This document shows positions 1 through 6,494 of a stretch of DNA of 11,268 nucleotides, piece after piece. The stretch's first letter is position 1. Each line of letters begins with the position of its first letter. Under the pieces are notes generated by a model. That model saw only the letters and a program-made list of their open reading frames with translations, had not been told where the DNA came from and did not search any database. The translations under genes were made by a program, and so were the position numbers. The stretch is taken from the NCBI GenBank assembly GCA_031273385.1, contig JAISRY010000191.1:1-11268 (forward strand), written 5' to 3'. The stretch is from Tannerellaceae bacterium. GTDB lineage: Bacteria > Bacteroidota > Bacteroidia > Bacteroidales > Tannerellaceae.

Positions 1-1184
1 ACGGATTTCTCCGTTAATATGGAATCGATCATATTGCCGGTAGGCGAGAGCGCCCGGATAAAGGTGAAATTTACGCCGTCCGATGCCGCCGATGTGAAGC
101 TGGTATGGTCGTCGAACAACGAAAGCGTAGCGACGGTAAATGACGGCATCGTCACCATCGTGGGCGTTGGCACGGCCATTATTACCGTAAGCAGCGGGAA
201 TATCTCCAAAACAGTGGCCGTTACAGGGGCGATCCGCTCCCTGACCCTGACGGCTCCGGAGGGCATAGAGCTATTGCCGGGGACGACGTTCCCCCTGACG
301 GCCATCCCCGACCCTGCCGATGCGCAGATATCACTCGTCTGGACGTCCGACAATGAAGCGGTAGCCACCGTCACCTCCGCCGGCGAAGTCACCATCGAGG
401 GAAACGGCACGGCCAATATCACGGCGACGGCAGGCCCCGTCTCGGCCACGTATGCGGTGATCTGCGAAGACCTGTTCGACTCCGCCTCAGGCTACTGGGA
501 ATTTGACGATCCCAGCAACCTGGTGAGAGCCGTCCGGGGCGAACAGCTGGTACAGAGAGGCGACGGCATCAAGTTGGTAGAGGGGCCGTCGGCAACCAAT
601 CTGGCCGTCGAAGTTCCGATGCACGAATATTTCGAAGCCTATCTGAAAATGCAGCCGAATGGCGGCATTGATGATGCGACGCCTACGCGGGTGAACCAAT
701 GGACGATCATGTTGGATCTTCGCCTGCCGACCGTCAGGAGCTATTACTAACCCAGTTTAGCGGTATTAATACGGGCGACGGCGACCTGTTTGTCAGATGG
801 CGCGACAATAAGATACAGGCCGGAAAAGGCTCCTATATCGACGTTGTACCCGCCCCAGCCGACCTCGGCCCTTACACGCAGTGGGTGCGTCTCGTCATGA
901 CGATAGACCGTGGTACGATGCGCGCCTATTGCGATGGCGTGGAGGCCACCACCGTAGATGGCGGCATTTACCCGCTTAACTTAGGAGGCATGGACGGAAG
1001 CCACAGTCTGCCCGTCGGTTCTAACCCGTTGGTAATCTTCGGCGAAGCCAAAGGCGAGATCAACGGCAAGCCCAACTTTGCCAACAGCGACGACGACAAT
1101 CCGTTCCCCTGCGCCGCAGTCGCTTTCTGGGACAAAGCCCTGAGCGCCGCCCAAGTAAAATCGTTAGGCGATATCTCGCACTAA
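1..1184 (+). pseudogene. Big_2 / LamG-like secreted protein, partial and frameshifted
   Basis: The reading frame is already open at base 1, so the 5' end with its signal peptide lies outside the window. Two bacterial Ig-like (Big_2) domains are visible. The first covers about bases 10-225, with the signature W-S-S-N-N-E-S-V-A-T-V and then G-V-G-T-A-I-I-T-V. The second covers about 230-465, with W-T-S-D-N-E-A-V-A-T-V and then G-N-G-T-A-N-I-T-A. From about 470 a laminin-G-like (concanavalin-type) domain follows. It is interrupted: frame 1 stops at TAA 748-750, while the rest of the same domain (GDGDLFV, then a C-terminal VAFWDKALS motif) continues in frame 3 to TAA 1182-1184. One missing base near 733-750 restores a continuous domain. 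This kind of protein is typically exported and binds glycans or other surface ligands; no catalytic domain is visible. It could be a true pseudogene or a sequencing error. The family call is firm, the ligand unknown. Confidence 0.75.
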
Positions 1185-1186
1185 AG

Positions 1187-1228
1187 ACAGTGAATAGTGG
1201 ATAGTGGATAGTGAACAGTGAATAGTGA
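1187..1228 (+). repeat. Heptamer tandem array, ATAGTGA type, six units
   Basis: Six contiguous 7-bp units fit the pattern A-[T/C]-A-G-T-G-[A/G] exactly in phase, starting two bases after the upstream stop codon. Because 7 is not a multiple of 3, the TAG and TGA inside the units fall in all three + frames, so the array also acts as a three-frame translation stop. A second copy in the opposite orientation lies at 7836-7887. Function unknown; heptameric short tandem repeats are known from several bacterial phyla. Confidence 0.9.
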
Positions 1229-1231
1229 TTC

Positions 1232-1264
1232 CCGCTCGTGCAGATGTGTAATCTGTGCGAGCGG
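1232..1264. other. Strong hairpin, REP-like or bidirectional terminator
   Basis: Arms 1232-1244 and 1252-1264 pair over 13 positions, 11 Watson-Crick and two adjacent G-U wobbles, around a 7-base loop. The stem begins with CCGCTCG and closes with CGAGCGG. It sits between two genes that converge (ends at 1184 and 1332), where a bidirectional terminator is expected. However, neither strand has a T-run directly after the stem, so intrinsic termination is doubtful. A G/C-rich stem of this size in a short intergenic gap also resembles REP-type palindromes moved by Y1 (RAYT) transposases, but no such transposase is present here. Confidence 0.6.
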
Positions 1265-1266
1265 TG

Positions 1267-1282
1267 AATAAACAAGTTTATT
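1267..1282. other. A/T-rich perfect palindrome
   Basis: AATAAAC and GTTTATT are perfect inverted repeats around a 2-base centre, directly after the larger hairpin and about 50 bases past the end of the AraC gene on the - strand. It could assist transcription termination or be a protein site. Alone it is too weak to assign. Confidence 0.35.
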
Positions 1283-1331
1283 AAAAAGGGGAAATGACGG
1301 GTGTGTTTATCCTGACAATTAATGCGTTCGG

Positions 1332-2192
1332 CTATTTCCCTCGATATTCGCTGGGGGAGAGGCCTGTGTGCCGCTTGAAGTATTGTCCGAAAAAGGATTG
1401 GTTGGGGAACGAGAGGGTGTCGCTGATTTGTTGTACGGTCATATAGCCGGACTTGAGCAGGGCTTTGGCTTCCAGCACGACATAGTCGTTGATCCATTCG
1501 TAGGCGGTTTTGCCGGTGGAGGCTTTGATGACGGTTGAGAGATATTTGGGCGTCAGGCAGAGTTTGTCGGCATAAAAACCGACTTCGCGCGATTCCCGGT
1601 GGTGCCGTAAGACAAGATTGTAGAATGCGTCAAACAGTTCTTCCATTTTTGTTTCCGGCCGTTTATGCTGTTGAAAGACCGTATTGGCGCTGTACAACAG
1701 CGCGTGAAGAAGGTGTTTGACAATTTCCCTGCGATGACTGTTTTCCATTTTCACGGTTTTTTGCAACATCGAATAGTAATCCAGAAGCAACGCCAGTTCG
1801 GATTCGTTCATGGCTATAACCGGATTGTTTTGGATGTAAAAAAACAGGGAAGTGGAATCCTTGATATTCAGTTCCAGATTGTCACCGAACCGTTTGGACA
1901 GGACAATGAACAAGCCTGAAAAATCATCGCTGATATGATGGTACTGTACAATCTGGCCGAAAAAGACGATCCCAAGCCGGTTCGCCTCGAAAGTATAATT
2001 CACCAGATTGATGCTTCCCTCGATTGTCCCTTTCAGACAGATAAGGACGACCGTAAAATCTATTTTTGTCGGATAGTCAAAGAACGGCACTTTGCTGATG
2101 TCGTCCAGCAGCGAAAAATCGTCATCAATCGCATCTCTGGAGATTTCCGACTTTAAGGAACTCAAATCTATCTGCTTAAACTCTTTTTTCAT
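1332..2192 (-). CDS. AraC-family transcriptional regulator
   Basis: A 286-residue DNA-binding regulator. The C-terminal third is the typical AraC double helix-turn-helix domain. The first helix-turn-helix is around residues 200-225 (FYADKLCLTPKYLSTVIK). The second precedes the family signature near the C-terminus (FFGQYFKRHTGLSPSEYR). The N-terminal ~180 residues look like the usual Bacteroidetes sensory half, with a beta-rich cupin-like stretch (IEGSINLVNYTFEANRLGI), and would bind an unknown effector or mediate dimerisation. The frame stays open upstream to 2303, but that extension would run into the promoter region of the divergent gene. The ATG at 2192 (MKKEFKQIDL) is preferred because it gives a normal family length. 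The gene is divergent from the RND efflux operon with 142 bases between starts, an arrangement that usually means local control of that operon. Whether it activates or represses cannot be read from the sequence. Confidence 0.9.
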   Translation of the reverse strand: MKKEFKQIDLSSLKSEISRDAIDDDFSLLDDISKVPFFDYPTKIDFTVVLICLKGTIEGSINLVNYTFEANRLGIVFFGQIVQYHHISDDFSGLFIVLSKRFGDNLELNIKDSTSLFFYIQNNPVIAMNESELALLLDYYSMLQKTVKMENSHRREIVKHLLHALLYSANTVFQQHKRPETKMEELFDAFYNLVLRHHRESREVGFYADKLCLTPKYLSTVIKASTGKTAYEWINDYVVLEAKALLKSGYMTVQQISDTLSFPNQSFFGQYFKRHTGLSPSEYRGK

Positions 2193-2207
2193 ATCCCATT
2201 TTTCAGA

Positions 2208-2215
2208 CAAAATTA
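2208..2215 (-). promoter_or_regulatory. Possible -7 promoter element for the AraC gene
   Basis: On the - strand this reads TAATTTTG, matching the Bacteroidetes -7 consensus TAnnTTTG. The only nearby TTG (complement of 2241-2243) is 25 bases upstream, longer than the usual 19-21. The transcript would begin only about 9 bases before the ATG at 2192. Plausible but weak. Confidence 0.35.
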
Positions 2216-2302
2216 GGTTATTTTTCCGAATCACCTCCCCCAATCCGACTTTTAGAAGAACATTCCCTACTTTTACATCTTCCACAGCCAACTTGCGAGC
2301 CA

Positions 2303-2310
2303 TACCTTTG
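2303..2310 (+). promoter_or_regulatory. -7 promoter element for the efflux operon
   Basis: TACCTTTG followed by CA is an excellent match to the Bacteroidetes TAnnTTTG element and lies 25 bases before the adaptor ATG at 2335, so transcription would start near 2317. No good -33 TTTG is found 19-21 bases upstream. That is consistent with a promoter that depends on an activator such as the divergent AraC protein, though this is inference. Confidence 0.55.
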
Positions 2311-2318
2311 CAGAAATT

Positions 2319-2344
2319 TTTTAATCAAAATGATATGATTAAAA
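2319..2344. promoter_or_regulatory. Perfect 9-bp inverted repeat over the adaptor start
   Basis: TTTTAATCA at 2319-2327 and TGATTAAAA at 2336-2344 are exact reverse complements separated by 8 bases. The right arm contains part of the ATG at 2335 and touches the alternative ATG at 2344. It could be an operator for a dimeric repressor just downstream of the transcription start, or an mRNA hairpin that masks the start codon. It is A/T-rich, so chance occurrence is possible. Confidence 0.5.
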
Positions 2345-3372
2345 TGAAGTATACTAACGGTTTAGCAGCATTGGTAATGTTCCTTTTTGCCGCTTGTTCC
2401 GGAGAAAAGGGAGCGGAAAAGCAGGAAAAAATCATCCCGGTAAAGGTCATGACGGTCGCGGTTTTGCAGACGGAAAACAGCCGTAATTATGTCGGAACGG
2501 TCGAGGAATCGGTTGCCGTTTCGCTGGCGTTTTCTACTGCGGGAACGGTGGAACAGGTGTTTGTTTCCGAAGGGCCGCGGGTGGAAAAAGGGACGTTGCT
2601 CGCTACGCTCAACACGGCTACAGCTGAACATTCGTACCGCATGATGCTCGCCAAAGAGCAGCAGACGCAGGATGCTTACAACCGCCTTGCGCAAGTACAC
2701 GAAAACGGAAGTTTGCCCGACATTAAATTTGTAGAGGTGGAAACGGGTTTGCAGCAGGCAAAATCAATGGCCGCCGTTGCCAAAAAGAACCTGGACGACT
2801 GCCGTCTGTATGCTCCCCGTTCCGGCATGATTGCAAGCCGTACGGTTGAAGCGGGCAGTAGCGCCATGCCCGGCGTACCGGCGTTCAAACTCGTTTCGGT
2901 GGACAAGGTCAATGTGAAAATTCCCGTGCCGGAAAACGAAATCGGCAAAATCGTCAAAGGACAACATGCGCGAATGGAAGTAACCGCCCTCGACAACGCC
3001 GTCTTTACAGGCAAAGTTGAGATGAAAAGCGTAGCTGCCAACGCGATGTCGCACACTTACGAGGTGAAGATCGGCGTCGATAATCCGCAGGCGGAGTTGA
3101 TGCCGGGCATGGTTTGCAAGGTGTCTATTGCGGACGATGCGGAAACTGCGCGGATCGTCGTACCCAACAGGGCAATACGGATTTCGGCTGACGGCAGGCC
3201 GTATGTCTGGCTCGCCGACGGCAACGTCGCCAGGCGGCGGTTTGTGAAAACAGGCGGTTTGAACGATAACGGCATTGTGGTCGTCGATGGCCTTTCTGTG
3301 AGCGACAGCGTAATCGTTGAGGGCTTTCAGAAAGTAAGCGAGGGGATGAGGGTTTCATCAATTACGAATTAA
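2335..3372 (+). CDS. RND efflux periplasmic adaptor (membrane fusion protein), lipoprotein
   Basis: A 345-residue HlyD/AcrA-type adaptor that links an inner-membrane RND pump to an outer-membrane channel. The N-terminus is a lipoprotein signal with lipobox FAAC and acylated Cys at residue 21. A biotinyl/lipoyl-like half follows at about 60-95 (TAGTVEQVFVSEGPRVEKG), then a short alpha-helical hairpin at about 96-155. The second lipoyl half (YAPRSGMIASRTVEAGS) and beta-barrel and membrane-proximal domains run to the C-terminus. The frame is open far upstream, but that part overlaps the AraC gene antisense, so the start is ATG 2335 (MIKMKY) or ATG 2344; both preserve the lipobox. No Shine-Dalgarno is visible, as is common in this phylum. 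It is first in an adaptor-pump-channel operon. Oddly, its last codons and its TAA stop lie inside a heptamer array at 3361-3395. Substrate unknown. Confidence 0.92.
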   Translation: MIKMKYTNGLAALVMFLFAACSGEKGAEKQEKIIPVKVMTVAVLQTENSRNYVGTVEESVAVSLAFSTAGTVEQVFVSEGPRVEKGTLLATLNTATAEHSYRMMLAKEQQTQDAYNRLAQVHENGSLPDIKFVEVETGLQQAKSMAAVAKKNLDDCRLYAPRSGMIASRTVEAGSSAMPGVPAFKLVSVDKVNVKIPVPENEIGKIVKGQHARMEVTALDNAVFTGKVEMKSVAANAMSHTYEVKIGVDNPQAELMPGMVCKVSIADDAETARIVVPNRAIRISADGRPYVWLADGNVARRRFVKTGGLNDNGIVVVDGLSVSDSVIVEGFQKVSEGMRVSSITN

Positions 3373-3395
3373 AAATTACGAATTACGAATTACGG
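3361..3395 (+). repeat. Heptamer tandem array, ATTACGA type, five units
   Basis: Five contiguous 7-bp units: ATTACGA, ATTAAAA, ATTACGA, ATTACGA, ATTACGG. The first two encode the last residues of the adaptor (I-T-N) and its stop codon TAA at 3370-3372. The perfect unit contains no stop in any + frame; only the variant ATTAAAA unit supplies one. The array fills most of the gap between the adaptor and pump genes. Sequence differs from the ATAGTGA arrays but the period is the same. Confidence 0.88.
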
Positions 3396-3415
3396 AAATG
3401 GGGGGAAATTATACG

Positions 3416-6400
3416 ATGATAGAATGGGGCTTGAAAAACCGGCAGGTTATCCTTTTGTTGGTGGCGGTATTGTTCGTGGCGGGGATCTATTCGCTTGCGG
3501 TCATGCCCAAGCAGGAACAGCCTGAATTTACTATTCGACAGGGCGTCGTCGTCGGGGTGTTCCCCGGCGCTACCTCGCTTGAAGTGGAAGAGCAGCTGAC
3601 CAAACCGCTCGAGCGCTATCTTTTCACATTTACCGAAGTCAAACGCGAGAAAACGACCTCCAAATCGGAAAACGGCATCGCATACCTTTTCGTGGAACTA
3701 TCCGACAATGTAAAGGATAAAAACATTGTGTGGTCGAAAATCAAGCACGGGCTAAATCTGTTCAAATCCTCCCTGCCATCGGGCGTGCTGGCGGTGGTTG
3801 CCAACGACAACTTCGGCGATGTGGCTTCGCTGCTGCTCACCATGGAGTCGAACGACAAGACCTATCGCGAAATAGACGGCTATTGCGATGCGCTCGAAGA
3901 CCGTTTGCGAGCCGTTCCGACCGTAGCAAACGTGCGGCGTTACGGTTCGCAAAAGGAGCAGATGACCATTTATGTGGATAATGAAAAACTCGCCGCTTAC
4001 GGCGTCGGCTCCAAAATGCTGATGGCTAATCTTGTCGCACAGGGATTTACCACCACGAGCGGCACGTTGGAAAACGGGGAAATGACCGCTCCCGTTCATG
4101 TGGCGGAGAGTTTTCGTACCGAACAGGAAATCGCCGGCCAAATCATTTTTTCCACTCCGGCGGGCGATGTGGTGCGTGTGAAAGACATTGGGCGCGTGGT
4201 GCGCGAGTATCCCAAAGCCGACAGTTACATGACGCACAACGGCAGGCGATGCGTGCTGCTGTCGGTCGAAGTGAACCCTTCGGCAAATATCGTTTCGTTT
4301 GGAAAAGAGGTCAATAACGTGTTGGACAGATACAAAGGCGAACTTCCCGAAAGCGTGAATATCAACCGGATCGTCGACCAGCCGAAAGTGGTCGGCGATT
4401 CGATCGACCATTTTTTGCTGGAACTGCTGATTGCCATTTGCGCGGTCATTCTTGTGACGATGATTTTGCTGCCGTTTCGTGTGGCGGCGGTGGCGGCGAT
4501 GTCTATTCCTGTCACTATTTTCATCACGCTGGCGGTGATGTATGTCGCCGCTATTCCGTTGAATATGATTACGCTTGCGGCGCTGATTACGGTGTTGGGA
4601 ATGATCGTGGATAATTCGATCGTGGTGGTGGACAGTTATATCGACAAACTCGACGCGGGCAAAGAGCGTTGGCCATCGACCATTCGCAGCGCACAGGAAT
4701 ATTTCAAGTCGATCCTTTCGGCGACGCTGGCTATCAGCATCACCTTTGTCCCCTTCGTGATGACGACCACAGGTACGATCCACGATTTTCTCACCCATTT
4801 CCCGTGGACAATCTGCATAACGCTGTTCGTTTCACTCATTGTGGCCATGCTGGTTATCCCGATCTTCCAATATTTTTTGATCAAAAAAGGCATTGTGCAA
4901 TCGCGTGTAAAGACGCGGCATGACATGTCCCTGCTTGATTATATACAGTCGGGCTATGAATGGCTGCTGGCCAAGGTTTTCGCCTTTCCGAAAACGACCG
5001 TCGGCATTGCGTTGGCGACCGTCGTTGTGGGGGCGCTGATCTTTATCGCCATTCCGAAACGGATGATGCCGATTGCCGAACGCGACCAGTTTGCCGTTGA
5101 GATTTACTTGCCGAAAGGCAGCCCGCTCGAAAAAACCGCCGCCGTATGCGATTCCCTGGAAAATATCCTGCGCAAAGACGGGCGCGTAAAATCCGTTTCG
5201 GCCTTTATCGGCACAAGTTCGCCCCGTTTCCATATCGTCTATGCACCCAATATGCCCTCGAAAAGTTACGGGCAATTTATTGTGAATACCGCTTCAAACG
5301 AGGCGACGGAAGAGCTGCTCAACGACTATGCCGACCGGTACGCGTTCTATTTCCCCGAAGCCTACGTCAGGTTCAAACAGCTTGATTTCCAGGCCGTCGA
5401 TGCGCCCATCGAAATTCGTTTTACCGGCGACGATATCCATGATTTAAAGGCGCTGGCGGAAAGGACGGGCGACTACCTGCAATCGTTGGACGAATGTTTG
5501 TGGGTACGGACAAGTTTCGATGAGCCTGCGCTGTCGGTCGGCGTGGAGCTGAATCAAGCCGAAGCGGGACGTTTGGGCTTGAACAGGGCATTGGTTTCCC
5601 TGGGAATCGCTTCGGGATTGACGGGGATGAAAATTACCGATTTATGGGAGGGAAACTACGCCCTCCCCGTAAAAATCGAACCCGGCCGTATAGACAGGGA
5701 ACGCCCCGTCTCCACCCTCGAAAACGTGCAGGTTTCAGGATTGCTCGGCTCATCCGTCCCCTTGCGGCAGATCGGCAAAGTGTTGCCCCAGTGGGACGAA
5801 AGTACGCTCTCGCACCGCAACGGCAGGCGCACGATGAGCGTATTTGCCGATATAAAACGCGGCGAGTATGCCAGCCGGGTGTTTCGCAAGGTAGAGGCGT
5901 GGCATGAGGCGTCCCTGCAAAATTCCCCGCTGCCCGCCGGCGTGGAAATGGAATACGGCGGATTGACGGAGTTTGAAGACGAGGTGATGTCGCCGATGTA
6001 TCTGGCAATGGTGATCGCGATGGCGATCATTTTCCTGATCCTGGTGTTTCATTTCCGCAAAATCAAACTGGCAATCATTGTGTTGCTCTCGGCGGCGTTG
6101 AGTATTTTCGGCGCGGCGTTCGGGGTATGGGTTTTGCGGATTGATTTCAGCGCGTTCGCCATTTTGGGGATCATCGGGCTTGTCGGCATTATCGTTCGTA
6201 ACGGCATTATCATGTACGACTATATCGAACATTTGCGGGAGCATAGAAACAGGAGTGTCCGTCAAGCCGCTTTTGAGGCGGGGAAACGCCGTATGCGCCC
6301 CATTTTCCTTACTTCCGCCGCCGCTTCGATGGGCGTTTTGCCGATGATTATCAGCGCTAGCCCGATGTGGGTAGGCATGGCTGCCATTATCTTCTTCGGC

Positions 6401-6493
6401 ACGCTGATTTCCATGATATTGGTCGTAACGGTACTGCCGGTGGTGTATTGGCTGACTTACAAAAAACAGGATCATGTTTTAATTGAAAATTAA
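3416..6493 (+). CDS. RND-family multidrug efflux pump, inner-membrane subunit
   Basis: A 1025-residue proton-driven RND transporter (AcrB/ACR_tran family). The topology is the usual one: TM1 near residues 9-28, a large periplasmic loop, a TM2-6 block around 335-480, a second periplasmic loop, and TM8-12 at the C-terminus. TM4 carries the proton-relay signature as GMIVDNSIVVVD, with Asp399 at the AcrB D407 position and Asn400 where AcrB has D408. TM10 has IVRNGIIMYDYIE, with Arg928 where AcrB has Lys940. ATG 3416 is preferred because MIEWGLKNRQ is the conserved N-terminus and a G-rich purine stretch lies about 10 bases upstream; an in-frame ATG at 3398 would add six residues. It follows the adaptor and ends one base before the outer-membrane-factor gene. 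The final codons include a small inverted repeat (TTAATT-GAA-AATTAA, 6479-6493). Drug-efflux (HAE-like) rather than metal efflux seems likely, but the substrate cannot be read. Confidence 0.95.
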   Translation: MIEWGLKNRQVILLLVAVLFVAGIYSLAVMPKQEQPEFTIRQGVVVGVFPGATSLEVEEQLTKPLERYLFTFTEVKREKTTSKSENGIAYLFVELSDNVKDKNIVWSKIKHGLNLFKSSLPSGVLAVVANDNFGDVASLLLTMESNDKTYREIDGYCDALEDRLRAVPTVANVRRYGSQKEQMTIYVDNEKLAAYGVGSKMLMANLVAQGFTTTSGTLENGEMTAPVHVAESFRTEQEIAGQIIFSTPAGDVVRVKDIGRVVREYPKADSYMTHNGRRCVLLSVEVNPSANIVSFGKEVNNVLDRYKGELPESVNINRIVDQPKVVGDSIDHFLLELLIAICAVILVTMILLPFRVAAVAAMSIPVTIFITLAVMYVAAIPLNMITLAALITVLGMIVDNSIVVVDSYIDKLDAGKERWPSTIRSAQEYFKSILSATLAISITFVPFVMTTTGTIHDFLTHFPWTICITLFVSLIVAMLVIPIFQYFLIKKGIVQSRVKTRHDMSLLDYIQSGYEWLLAKVFAFPKTTVGIALATVVVGALIFIAIPKRMMPIAERDQFAVEIYLPKGSPLEKTAAVCDSLENILRKDGRVKSVSAFIGTSSPRFHIVYAPNMPSKSYGQFIVNTASNEATEELLNDYADRYAFYFPEAYVRFKQLDFQAVDAPIEIRFTGDDIHDLKALAERTGDYLQSLDECLWVRTSFDEPALSVGVELNQAEAGRLGLNRALVSLGIASGLTGMKITDLWEGNYALPVKIEPGRIDRERPVSTLENVQVSGLLGSSVPLRQIGKVLPQWDESTLSHRNGRRTMSVFADIKRGEYASRVFRKVEAWHEASLQNSPLPAGVEMEYGGLTEFEDEVMSPMYLAMVIAMAIIFLILVFHFRKIKLAIIVLLSAALSIFGAAFGVWVLRIDFSAFAILGIIGLVGIIVRNGIIMYDYIEHLREHRNRSVRQAAFEAGKRRMRPIFLTSAAASMGVLPMIISASPMWVGMAAIIFFGTLISMILVVTVLPVVYWLTYKKQDHVLIEN

Positions 6494-6494
6494 G

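Noticed and set aside
739..756. Programmed -1 ribosomal frameshift to join the two halves of the LamG gene.
   Set aside because: No slippery heptamer and no obvious downstream stem or pseudoknot; a one-base deletion or sequence error is simpler.
1187..1228. CRISPR array.
   Set aside because: Units are 7 bp and contiguous with no spacers, and no cas gene is present.
2193..2303. N-terminal extension of 37 residues for the AraC protein.
   Set aside because: It would make the protein longer than usual and abut the -7 element of the divergent promoter. A possible promoter for the shorter form lies inside it.
2092..2334. 81-residue upstream extension of the adaptor reading frame.
   Set aside because: It overlaps the AraC gene antisense and would bury the lipoprotein signal peptide in the middle of the protein.
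3752..4798. Long open frame of 348 codons on the - strand opposite the RND pump gene.
   Set aside because: Its translation is rich in His, Arg, Gln and Asp with no fold or signature, and it is antisense to a certain RND gene. It is a codon-bias shadow.
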